Positions 54,301 to 62,342 of a stretch of DNA of 64,000 nucleotides are shown here, one piece after another (within the stretch, counting starts at the first letter, position 1; every line of letters begins with the position of its first letter). The DNA lies in assembly GCA_964468805.1 (NCBI GenBank), contig CAYXWM010000001.1, positions 1 through 64,000 of the forward strand, written 5' to 3'. The notes beneath the pieces are model-generated. The model made no database searches. It worked only from the letters and a program-made list of their open reading frames with translations, and was not told the origin of the DNA. The translations under genes and the position numbers were made by a program. The DNA comes from CAYXWM01 sp964468805 (GTDB lineage: Bacteria > Bacillota > Clostridia > Lachnospirales > WRBF01).

Positions 54301-56166
54301 AAAAGCTTAGCTGCTTTTGATGAAATTGAAACGGAAAGAAAAAAACCGACTATTCTTAACGCTTATTTTTTGCATCTGTGGAAAAGGCTGATTCAAAATC
54401 CGTCTGTAAAAAAATGTCTTTATAAAACAAATGGGATACGTCGTAATGGTAACGACTTTTTTGAATTAAAGTCAATTACAAATCCCAATGTTTTTTTAAA
54501 ATACAGGTTCTTTAATCCAATCGAAAATCAAGAAAACAAGGCTACAGGCTTAATACATAACTTTAAAGCAAACAGGTCTTGGATTAATCCATCAGATTCA
54601 AGAAATAAGCCGGAACCGGAATTTAATAGCATAACACAGGTTAACGATATAATTTCCACCGGAACTAAGGGTTTTAATAAGTATATAAATGTGTCAAAGT
54701 ACGAAATTAAAAAAGATTATCCCAACACAGAAAGCGCTTTTTCCTTGGATGAAATTAAAATTTCAAAAAGAAATAAACCGGTAGGTTTTAACGCTAATTT
54801 TATGCGTGTATGGAAAAGGCTTAATGTAAATCCGTCGGTTAAAAAATATTATTATGGGATAACCGGTAAACAAAACCACTTTTTTAAACGACCGTTTTTT
54901 GCAAATCCAAATGTTTATTTAAAAAGCCGTTCCACTAATACAAATATACAAAGGAATAACAATACTTTTGACTTAGAACAAATAGATCGCATTGCCAACA
55001 AAAATTCCGGAAGCTCTACGAACATATTAGGTAAGGACGGAACAATTAAATGTAATCTTACTTTAGTGAACTATGTTGATTTGAGTAAAAGCAGAAATGG
55101 TGAAACTGCCGAATTTAAACCCAATTCTTTGCAGGTGCGGAATAAGACGTTACCAAGCCCACAGGAAAGGAAATATTATATCAATGCTTACCCGGTAAAC
55201 GTTAATAGAAGCCTTTTTTATAAACTAAAAGAAATTACAATTGTAAAAGACAGTTACAAAAACTTATCCGGTAATAAAGATGAACAAAAAAATTTAAAAC
55301 CTACCTACTTAATACCAATTGGCAAAGCCGGCAATATAAATGAAAATAAACGCTACTTATTAAATAACCATATCAATCCATACTTACTTGAGACGAAGAA
55401 AAATCCTGTGGAATATCTTGCTCACAATACAAAACTATTCAAAAGCTTGGAAAGTAATATTAATAACTTGGGGTACACAAATAGTTTTATACCTACTTTG
55501 GGGCAAAGACGGAAATATGGAAGAACCGGTAACAATTCTGACAGTAATTCTTTTACCGGATTAAGCAGTGATATAATACACGTTCTTGAAAACAATAGGA
55601 TTTTAATAAAGCCCATTAATGCAGGCAATAAAAGTTTGTCTATGGTAAGTTCTGATGATAAAAATTCAGTCTTTTATAAAAAAAACTTCGAAGAAATACA
55701 AACAGATGAGAAAAGTCAAAGAAATATTTTTCATCAACTTAAAAAGGAATTAACCGTTGTAAAACCATCATTTTCTCATATGAAGTCGGTTAAGCTAACC
55801 CAAAAGAATGAGCAGACTAAGCCCGGCGAAGGTTCTATGATTAACGGTGTAAATTTAGTATTTGCTGAATTAAATGCAAAAAATTCCGAGAGAGAAAAAG
55901 TAAAGGTAAAAAATAATGAGAAAAGTTTTACAAATACAACCGTAAGAAAAGAATTTGTTGGTAATGCCCATAGTTTTGGCGAATCCAAAAGTACAAAGTC
56001 TGTAAACGAAACTATCAACAAAATTCAGGAGGCTCATTTTAATCAAGATAAGAACAAAACAATTATAGACAGTCTTTCCAATGATGAAATTAATAAACTG
56101 GTAGACAGATTCTATGACAAGTTGGAAAGAAAAATTATTAATGAAAAAAGGCGGTTTGGCCTGTAA
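51325..56166 (+). CDS. giant Asn/Lys/Ser/aromatic-rich repeat protein of the eCIS locus
   Basis: 1,613 residues, by far the largest gene here, no family recognised for most of it. Composition is dominated by Asn, Lys, Ser, Phe and Tyr with few acidic patches and no signal peptide. Four related units begin with a (L/V)S(S/K)-W/Y-N/Y-E block at residues 703, 834, 979 and 1123, so spacings are 131, 145 and 144; each repeats elements such as FNKYINLSSWNEV, KRK(Q/K)P, F(L/M)xxWKRL and NPNVYLK. The last about 45 residues (SNDEINKLVDRFYDKLERKI, then basic RRFGL) look like the conserved tail of small baseplate-adjacent proteins. Candidate tape measure, sheath-lumen or cargo-like component; undecided. 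It starts 10 nt after the tube-like gene. Confidence 0.8.
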   Translation: MLKLFSENKNKIIKTTRKDIAVSDCNFIGKTGLSGRNNFGEKILSKASPVISVTGWNRISLYYFLAYISQFSHPGVINNIVNIINKNYILSYNNRFLREFNSQNNRINSYVSVFPGNLPDYQKHNLKSFTNYSSKRISINHFKNEPEFHKGLNAFSSTKTSYFDLENSNTNTDSNTRNFKYPITEGINVWKYVTDVFGNYDNISEETKSNSVKYEKKSFTGKNVLSNFLYRYFQQLNLAKDTIPELIIGYNSVIKEIEKNLRFIAHINHQNDFNIYQNLRQQSSLIDLFSNKQDYSINTGKVYKDVTGKIFSPENKITGNLSLIKRFFGLNYKNNSIFNYDATPDQENIHPGMLNENNSLSNLKEIIIGFNLGKKINQKYRMYNSYEDNFPQLRSNNWLSALIYKQADNFVKQPNTKSPVSNAGQNFYLRRFCLNNQMIDTNSIVKGWLNTFIPETADRFINNFDTTKPVSNISSHKVLKRYNLTNQKRNKNNYLLDLNQMDYNHAINNEIAYKNSYEFGEKNSIVNLGFNRGSYESDIGLTKNKANSIDRHKKIIYQNLYTLNKFSYGTHFTENKDTGSTAKDIGYNFHSAINLLSDSKAGAYKTTGLYNKFSKLYLNKFSDDRNGFYKTGSGNEKPLIHIAKIFFRMFSFKALFSGLKKQFLSLNELGSTQNEKKVSGVLFNKEINLNAVSNKEEKEYSYLSSWYEVAYKDYLSNQSFTALKEAETTKRKQSLGLNFNFLPAQAKSFQNLSAKKYFSGINVITGNRNAFFVLKSVTNSNDYLTNNRLKQNFKSNSAGIRAFNSIHPEQKNGYIKPVSGLSSIFDTFFKIIKLSSWNEIYKENPFTESYVVLNEHKISKINKPASHNIKFLQVWKNLRQNLSETKNVNKINGIIGNQNTVYKPNIITKPNVYLKNSISNPILQQENISTDLKQSFTAYWKWFNASNARHNSEPELNSITKVNDSSRIVAKGFNKYINLSSWNEVNKEYPFKKSLAAFDEIETERKKPTILNAYFLHLWKRLIQNPSVKKCLYKTNGIRRNGNDFFELKSITNPNVFLKYRFFNPIENQENKATGLIHNFKANRSWINPSDSRNKPEPEFNSITQVNDIISTGTKGFNKYINVSKYEIKKDYPNTESAFSLDEIKISKRNKPVGFNANFMRVWKRLNVNPSVKKYYYGITGKQNHFFKRPFFANPNVYLKSRSTNTNIQRNNNTFDLEQIDRIANKNSGSSTNILGKDGTIKCNLTLVNYVDLSKSRNGETAEFKPNSLQVRNKTLPSPQERKYYINAYPVNVNRSLFYKLKEITIVKDSYKNLSGNKDEQKNLKPTYLIPIGKAGNINENKRYLLNNHINPYLLETKKNPVEYLAHNTKLFKSLESNINNLGYTNSFIPTLGQRRKYGRTGNNSDSNSFTGLSSDIIHVLENNRILIKPINAGNKSLSMVSSDDKNSVFYKKNFEEIQTDEKSQRNIFHQLKKELTVVKPSFSHMKSVKLTQKNEQTKPGEGSMINGVNLVFAELNAKNSEREKVKVKNNEKSFTNTTVRKEFVGNAHSFGESKSTKSVNETINKIQEAHFNQDKNKTIIDSLSNDEINKLVDRFYDKLERKIINEKRRFGL

Positions 56167-56181
56167 AAGGAGATGGTTTCC

Positions 56182-56886
56182 GTGCCGGATAACCCTTTGT
56201 TGATTTCAGCCGTGGTAACCTCCAAAGCCCGGATAAAGGTTTCCGTCTCGTCTCCGGGGGCTGATGATGGGATTAAATGCCTATTTAACCCATCTGATTT
56301 CACAATCGAAAGAAGCGTAAATTACGCTGAGCATAGAATACCCGGGAAGGACCGGCCCATAGTTCAGTTTGTAAACGGTGAAGCCGAAACTATGAACTTT
56401 TCACTTTTCTTTGATACTTATATGGCTACTCACGAAGCAGGCAATGATGCACTTTCCGCAAAGGCCTCAAAACCTGTAACCGAAAAAGAGGACGTAAGAG
56501 ACTATACCGATCCTTTTTACAAGCTTATGGATATTGATTCCGATGAGCATACACCCAAAACAGTCACCTTTTCCTGGGGCTCAATTAAGTTTGAAGGCGT
56601 GGTAGCTAATATATCACAGAAATTTACATTGTTCAGCCCTTCCGGCATACCTTTGAGGGCAGTTTTGACTATTACTTTAAAGTCATACAAAGAGGACAAC
56701 CCTGTGAGAAACTCTCCCGATAGGACAAAAAACAGGGTTATTGTCGAAGGAGAACAGCTTTACACTTTGGCATACAGAGAGTATGGGGACTGTTCCATGT
56801 GGAGAAAGATAGCTGAGTCTAATTCAATAGACAACCCAAGAAGGTTAAGGTCGGGAGAAAATATTGCCATACCGTCTGTTACGTAA
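56182..56886 (+). CDS. eCIS LysM baseplate protein (Afp7-like)
   Basis: 234 residues. The N-terminal domain (CLFNPSDFTIERSVNY, then DRPIVQFVNGEAETMNFSLF) is the contractile-injection-system tube-attachment fold; the C-terminus is a LysM module (VEGEQLYTLAYREYGD, WRKIAESN, GENIAIP). It connects hub and tube in the baseplate. GTG is preferred as start because AAAGGAG then has 9 nt spacing, whereas the ATG three codons before touches it. It follows the giant gene by 15 nt. Confidence 0.92.
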   Translation: MPDNPLLISAVVTSKARIKVSVSSPGADDGIKCLFNPSDFTIERSVNYAEHRIPGKDRPIVQFVNGEAETMNFSLFFDTYMATHEAGNDALSAKASKPVTEKEDVRDYTDPFYKLMDIDSDEHTPKTVTFSWGSIKFEGVVANISQKFTLFSPSGIPLRAVLTITLKSYKEDNPVRNSPDRTKNRVIVEGEQLYTLAYREYGDCSMWRKIAESNSIDNPRRLRSGENIAIPSVT

Positions 56887-56898
56887 GGAGGATGAAAC

Positions 56899-58002
56899 TT
56901 GCCCTCATTTTCATATTACGAAGAATCATATAAACAATTTTCAGCGCCGCAGCTTATATTGGAGATAGACGGAACGGAGTTATCAAACTCAGATTATTCT
57001 GTTGAAAATGTACAGGCACAGACATCTTCTTCTTTCGAATCCGGTTCTTGTGAAATTACAATTGCAGATATTTATGATGAACAAAAAGGAAAGTACAAAA
57101 AAGATATATACAATACCTTTTCGCCCGGATCAAAAATAAAAGTCGGTATGGGCTACAACTACCTAAGCGAGGTTTTCAACGGCTATATCAATAAAATTTC
57201 TATGCATTATGGTGCAGGCGGGGTTACGCTTTCTGTAAGTTGCCTTGACGCGAGAGGTGTACTTTTCAAAAGTAACAGAAGACGTCAATTTCAGGAAGGT
57301 GCAAAGATAACAGATGTTATAAATGCAGTGCTTAAACCCTGTCAAGAATATGTGGATTCAATTAGTGTGGGTAATATTACCTTTGACAGCAGCGTAAGCG
57401 AAGATGTACGGATAAAGCTGACACAGGATAATATCGATGACTACGCTTATGTAAAAAAACTTGCAACTCTAACGGGATGTTATTTCTGCGTTCTGAAAAA
57501 CCGGCTTGTATTTGACCCTGATATAGTCTCAGGGGCAGAAAATATTATTACGCTTAAATGGGGCGAAAGCGTATTGGATGCATCTTTCGATATAGATTTG
57601 TCTGAACAGGTTGGTAGTGTTGAGGTATCATTCAGAGACAGAACCACCGGAAAATATGATTCTGTAGTTGTTGAGTCCGGCTCATTATCCCTTGGCAGTG
57701 GGCAAAGCCCTAATGTGGCTGATGTAGTGGAGAAAAAAGAGCTTGAAGTAGAAGAACCTATGGTTATAAATACTGAGCAAGCGTCAGCCTTTGCCAAAAG
57801 TTTATACAATTCAATGAATATGAATTATGTTAAGACAAAGATAAAAACCATAGGTATACCGGATATTTACGCAGGAGCAAAATTCACCCTGGAAAGATTC
57901 GGAAAAGGTTTGAACGGAGACTATTTCATAACAAATGCTCTCCATGATTTTGGAAGTGGAGGCTATACCACAACAATAACCGGGAACAAAACTAAATACT
58001 AA
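56899..58002 (+). CDS. eCIS hub protein (phage late control gene D / gp27-like)
   Basis: 367 residues, GpD family, forming the trimeric hub at the base of the tube. Family segments include QLILEIDGTEL, GSKIKVGMGYNYLSEVFNGYI, GVTLSVSCLDARGVLF and the C-terminal TKIKTIGIPDIYAGAKFTL with GDYFITNALHDF. Starts with TTG, AAGGAGG 7 nt upstream. In VgrG and many eCIS this domain is fused to the spike; here the spike is the next gene, as in P2 and T4. Confidence 0.93.
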   Translation: MPSFSYYEESYKQFSAPQLILEIDGTELSNSDYSVENVQAQTSSSFESGSCEITIADIYDEQKGKYKKDIYNTFSPGSKIKVGMGYNYLSEVFNGYINKISMHYGAGGVTLSVSCLDARGVLFKSNRRRQFQEGAKITDVINAVLKPCQEYVDSISVGNITFDSSVSEDVRIKLTQDNIDDYAYVKKLATLTGCYFCVLKNRLVFDPDIVSGAENIITLKWGESVLDASFDIDLSEQVGSVEVSFRDRTTGKYDSVVVESGSLSLGSGQSPNVADVVEKKELEVEEPMVINTEQASAFAKSLYNSMNMNYVKTKIKTIGIPDIYAGAKFTLERFGKGLNGDYFITNALHDFGSGGYTTTITGNKTKY

Positions 58003-58042
58003 AAATACAAATGCATTAAAGTACAATCCGGAGGGCGTTACT

Positions 58043-58804
58043 ATGGGTTTTTTTGATTCGGAAAACAATTACATAAGGCAGTTTAACAATTTTAAGCGAT
58101 CCGGTATTTCTCTTGGCATAGTATCTGACCTAAAAGACCCTTTGGGCAAGAACAGGGTTAGGTGCACTTACATGACAGGTGATGACGATGCCGGAACTTC
58201 TGATTGGGCATATGTTGCTTCGCCCTTTGGCGGAAGTGAGCATGGTATTTTCTTTTTCCCTAATATAGGTGATATAGTCCTTATTGCTTTTGAAGAAGGC
58301 GACATTCATATGCCTTATATTATCGGTTCGGTTTGGAAAAACGAAGTTGCTCCTCCTGTAACTATAAACAAAGAAGATCCAAAGAATCAAATATTTAAAA
58401 TCTTAACGCCACGAAAAAGTGTATTGGAATTTTCCGATGAAGAAAACAAGGAAAAAATAACATTGAAAACTCCTTTGGAAAACGGCTTGGTTATAAATGA
58501 TGAAAATAAAAAGATCGGTATAGGCGACAAAGAGGGAAAGAACTCTATAGTAATGGATTTTGAAAAGGGTGCTATGACTTTAACCTCCGAAAAGAAATTG
58601 ACTATAAACGTTGGTTCCGTATCCATTGAAATAGATGGCGAAAAAGGGGATCTAAATATAAAGGCGTCAAAAAGCATTAAGTTGGATGCCGCACAGCTCA
58701 ACATAAAATCAAGCGGATCTGCCGAAGTTTCTTCAACCGGAGAACTTACACTCAAAAGCGCCTCAAGCACCTCCGTTAAAGGTTTAAGTGTTAAGATTAA
58801 CTGA
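58043..58804 (+). CDS. eCIS spike protein (gp5/GpV OB-fold with beta-helix)
   Basis: 253 residues. The N-terminal OB-fold domain (LGIVSDLKDPLGKNRVRC, FFPNIGDIVLIAFEEGD, PYIIGSVW) is that of gp5/GpV; the second half is built of short regular strands (ITLKTPLENGLVI, MTLTSEKKLTINVGS, LNIKSSGSAEVSS, LTLKSASSTSV), the triple beta-helix needle. No lysozyme domain. ATG behind GGAGGGC. Its stop overlaps the next start by one base. Confidence 0.93.
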   Translation: MGFFDSENNYIRQFNNFKRSGISLGIVSDLKDPLGKNRVRCTYMTGDDDAGTSDWAYVASPFGGSEHGIFFFPNIGDIVLIAFEEGDIHMPYIIGSVWKNEVAPPVTINKEDPKNQIFKILTPRKSVLEFSDEENKEKITLKTPLENGLVINDENKKIGIGDKEGKNSIVMDFEKGAMTLTSEKKLTINVGSVSIEIDGEKGDLNIKASKSIKLDAAQLNIKSSGSAEVSSTGELTLKSASSTSVKGLSVKIN

Positions 58805-59232
58805 TGGGAATGTGTGATACTGTGAACGAAGAACATTCAAAGAAATTTCTTGGTATAGGGTTTAAGTTTCCGATTCAGGTTAATCCGGAATCCGGCAGGA
58901 TTGCCATGTCAGCTTATGAGGAAGATGTGGAAGAAGCGATAAGGATAATTTTAAGTACATCCGTGGGAGAAAGAGTAATGCGTCCGGAATTTGGTTCCCA
59001 TGCAAAGGATTTTATATTTCAAGAAAGCACTTTAGAGAACAAAGCATTCCTGGAAAAATCTATTTCATCATGCCTGCTTAAATTTGAACCTCGAATAAAG
59101 GATATAGTGGTTGAAGCAGAATTAACCGGCTCGAAAAATGAGATTACGGTAAAGATAAAATACGTAATAAGGGCTACAAACAACCAATTTAACATAGTAT
59201 ATCCCTTTTATTTGATGGAGGGTGAAGGATGA
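58804..59232 (+). CDS. eCIS baseplate wedge protein (gp25-like, Afp9)
   Basis: 142 residues, gp25/W family. GFKFPIQVNPESGRIAMSAY, ILSTSVGERVMRPEFGS and the EPRIKDIVVEAEL segment are diagnostic; the E-R and R-P-E-F-G residues form the wedge core that contacts the sheath. Start ATG shares its A with the spike stop (TGATG), indicating coupled translation; an alternative GTG lies 7 codons in. Overlaps the next gene by ATGA. Confidence 0.94.
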   Translation: MGMCDTVNEEHSKKFLGIGFKFPIQVNPESGRIAMSAYEEDVEEAIRIILSTSVGERVMRPEFGSHAKDFIFQESTLENKAFLEKSISSCLLKFEPRIKDIVVEAELTGSKNEITVKIKYVIRATNNQFNIVYPFYLMEGEG

Positions 59233-62200
59233 ATATTACCGGTTTTAAGGATTACAGCCCTGATGGGATTTTAAAGTTAATACAGAAAATGGCTGAGGTA
59301 TATACACCGGAATGGAAAATAGACCCTTTAGAGCCGGACGGTGGCTATGCATTGGCTACTCTGTTTGCCGCAATGTTTTCGGAAACTCTCAATATATTTA
59401 ACAGCATCCCTAAAAAGTATTTTCTGTACTTTTTAAATATGCTTGGTGTTTCCCTTCGAAATGCAACGCCGGCTAAGGGCTTTGTCAATTTTGATGTATA
59501 TAAGAATTCTGTTCTTCCGGTAACAATCAAGAAAAATACTAAGCTCTATACTATAAAAGAAGTTGTTGAAAAAGGCTCAAGCGAAACAGTAATTTTTGAA
59601 ACCGACAGAACTGTTCAGGCGATTAATTCTTCTTTGATCGGAGTATTCAATATTAGTTCACCAAAAGATATTATAGAAAAAATCCAACCCGATAATGGTG
59701 AGTATGAGTTTTTTAACCCTAAAATTAAAAATAACCTCGAATCACGCAGAATGATAATATGCAATGATAATGTACTTAACCTTAAAAGTCCGTCGGAAAT
59801 AACGCTTCGATTTATGGATGACACAGCATATTCCGGTAACCGAGAAATATTGTTAAATACTCTGTCCTCAAAGGACTTGTCTGACTGGTTTTATTTTGAT
59901 ACTACCGGCACTAAGAGGACATTTAAGGATATTGTAATATCTGAAAGCGGTATTACGCTTATAAAAGACGACAGCCATAAACTTGCTAAAATTTCCGTAA
60001 AGGGTATAACCGGTTCGGAGCATGAGAAATATGCAATAATATGCGAGATGAAAAAAGGAAATGAAAACTTAGAGGTTTCAATCAGTGATATGCAAATGAA
60101 AAGCACAAGCATTATTGATGAAGACCGTCAAGGCATAGCTCCCGATTATTTATTTTATAACGACATTCCGGGAAGTATTGAAGAACCCGATTATTGCTTT
60201 GGAAAAAGCCCTGCTTTATATGATTCCTTTTATATTTCCTCTGACGAGGCATTTACCAAACCGGGGGCCGAAATTAATTTGGAATTCAATATCAAAACTG
60301 TTGTTAAAGAGGTTGGGGCAATTCCATCCGGTCCCGTTTACGACTTTTATCATAAATACATAGTAGAAAAATCAGATTACACAAAGCCGGTACCTGATCA
60401 AATTTATATATCAAGAGTTCAATGGGAATATTGGAACGGAATAGGGTGGACAAGACTGGAAGTAAGAGGCGATCATAACGTATTTGCTCCGTCCCAAAAT
60501 ATTTTTAAACGGAATATAACCTTCATTTGCCCTATGGATTTCAGTATGTGCTATCAAAATTCATTGTATGGATACCTCATAAGGGCAAGGATTTTAGAGA
60601 TAGAAAATCTTTATTCCGGGTACGGGCAATGGAATCTTCCGTTTTATGAAAGTATACACATTAAATTTAATTATACCGGAAATTTACCTTCTTTTCAGCT
60701 TATGAACGTGGAAAACAATTGTGAATTATCTGTTTACGGTGAAGAAAGCCGCAACTTAAAAAAGGCAATAATAACACCTCTTTCAACCGGAGCGGAGGAA
60801 GTTTATTTCGCATTTGATACCCCGCCAAAAGGGCTTCCCTTTACTATATACTTTGGAGTCAGGGGTAGGACTGATGAAAAAAGGTTGCTTGTAGCAGAAG
60901 GGCTTGTTAAGGGAATAGGTGGAGAACCCGGTTGGAAAGAAATCAGAATAAACGATACAACCAATGCTTTAGAGGAAAGCGGAATTATTGAGTTTTTTAC
61001 AACGGAGGACTTTATTAAAAATACTCTGTTCGGACAAGAGGCATTTTGGATAAGGCTTTATGACGGGAATATGAAATACAACAATAATATTAAACATTTT
61101 CCCCTTGTAGATAAAATTATTTTAAATGCTGTACCTATAGTGCAAAGAAACACGGTGGAGAAAGAGCGTCATAAGGTTTTGGAGACTATTGAAGGTTTAA
61201 AATACATAACGTTAAGAAATAATCCGATTATTCTATGTGAAATTTGGGTAGATGAAATTTCAAATGTAAATACTTCTGAAATAAAAGCCATCATGGAAAA
61301 TAATCCTTCTGAAATCAGAAAAGCCTTTAATACAGAAGGAAAGTTAACCGGGCTTTGGGTTAAATGGAAGGAATATTTGGGATTGGCGGAAAATATGGGT
61401 CCAAGAGAATTCTTTTTGGACAGATATTCCGGTCAGCTGAATTTCAGAACCCATAATGACATGCTTGAAAGCGGAAAAACCGATATTTTGGTGAATTATT
61501 CTTATGGCGGCGGAGTTATAGGAAATATTAATAAAAATGAAATAAGCGGACTTTTGGTCAGCGTACCGGGCATAGATAAGGTTACGAATTTTACTTCTAC
61601 ATATGGTGGTAGCGACAGAGGAAATTTCTCGGTATTGGAGAGGATAGGAAACTCAAGAATACTGCACAGGGACAGAGCAGTAACCTTAACAGATTTTGAA
61701 AATATAGCTTTGGAGCATTTCAGTGAAATTCGATATGCAAAATGCTTCACCGGATATGATGACAAAGGAAACGAAAAGCCGGGAGCGGTTACACTTGTTG
61801 TAGCAACCGAAGGAGAAGCTGACAGCAATTATAAATCTCATCTTTGCATTAGGATAAAGAATTTTTTTGACAGCCTGATTATTTCAACTTTAAAAGCAAA
61901 TTCTTTGTTTTATGTTACACCTGCCATAGACCTTCAATTAACAGTAAATGTTACGGTAGTCCCGGTTAGTTTAGATAATGCGGCAGAGCTTGAAAAACAA
62001 CTTATTTCCCTTATTGACATGATTATTGAGAGGAAAAAGTGTTTGGATGATGTTATCGGAAAAATTCCTTCGAAGGCAGAATTATTAAGCATCCTCAAAA
62101 AGGCGGAAAATGTAGCATTTGTTCGGGATATATCTCTAGAGGGCAGGTATTTCCGTAACAACAAGGAAAAATTTATATCGTTGGACGATTCAACGGTTCC

Positions 62201-62258
62201 TCTTTACGCTATAGCCGGTTCAGGGAAACATTGCATTAAGTATGCTGTTTCATTTTAA
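59229..62258 (+). CDS. eCIS baseplate J-like wedge protein (Afp11-like)
   Basis: 1,009 residues. N-terminal DYSPDGILKLIQKMAEVYTP and WKIDPLEPDGGYALATLFA are typical of Afp11/baseplate J-like eCIS proteins; the baseplate J core is near the C-terminus (GNSRILHRDRAVTLTDFENI, ALEHFSEIRYAKCFTG). The middle is all-beta. These proteins form the wedge arms that trigger contraction. The start overlaps gp25 by four bases (ATGA). A PAAR tip gene, often found next to gp25, is absent here. Confidence 0.93.
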   Translation: MNITGFKDYSPDGILKLIQKMAEVYTPEWKIDPLEPDGGYALATLFAAMFSETLNIFNSIPKKYFLYFLNMLGVSLRNATPAKGFVNFDVYKNSVLPVTIKKNTKLYTIKEVVEKGSSETVIFETDRTVQAINSSLIGVFNISSPKDIIEKIQPDNGEYEFFNPKIKNNLESRRMIICNDNVLNLKSPSEITLRFMDDTAYSGNREILLNTLSSKDLSDWFYFDTTGTKRTFKDIVISESGITLIKDDSHKLAKISVKGITGSEHEKYAIICEMKKGNENLEVSISDMQMKSTSIIDEDRQGIAPDYLFYNDIPGSIEEPDYCFGKSPALYDSFYISSDEAFTKPGAEINLEFNIKTVVKEVGAIPSGPVYDFYHKYIVEKSDYTKPVPDQIYISRVQWEYWNGIGWTRLEVRGDHNVFAPSQNIFKRNITFICPMDFSMCYQNSLYGYLIRARILEIENLYSGYGQWNLPFYESIHIKFNYTGNLPSFQLMNVENNCELSVYGEESRNLKKAIITPLSTGAEEVYFAFDTPPKGLPFTIYFGVRGRTDEKRLLVAEGLVKGIGGEPGWKEIRINDTTNALEESGIIEFFTTEDFIKNTLFGQEAFWIRLYDGNMKYNNNIKHFPLVDKIILNAVPIVQRNTVEKERHKVLETIEGLKYITLRNNPIILCEIWVDEISNVNTSEIKAIMENNPSEIRKAFNTEGKLTGLWVKWKEYLGLAENMGPREFFLDRYSGQLNFRTHNDMLESGKTDILVNYSYGGGVIGNINKNEISGLLVSVPGIDKVTNFTSTYGGSDRGNFSVLERIGNSRILHRDRAVTLTDFENIALEHFSEIRYAKCFTGYDDKGNEKPGAVTLVVATEGEADSNYKSHLCIRIKNFFDSLIISTLKANSLFYVTPAIDLQLTVNVTVVPVSLDNAAELEKQLISLIDMIIERKKCLDDVIGKIPSKAELLSILKKAENVAFVRDISLEGRYFRNNKEKFISLDDSTVPLYAIAGSGKHCIKYAVSF

Positions 62259-62342
62259 AAACATAAGAGCAACCGCCTATGAAGCATAACACTTTCTATA
62301 CATCTGTTAAGCTATAGTACTAAAAAAACAGTTGGTGAAAAT

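Noticed and set aside
51325..56166. Giant gene read as an S-layer or secreted adhesin
   Set aside because: No signal peptide, SLH or anchor, and it is embedded with close spacing in the particle gene block.
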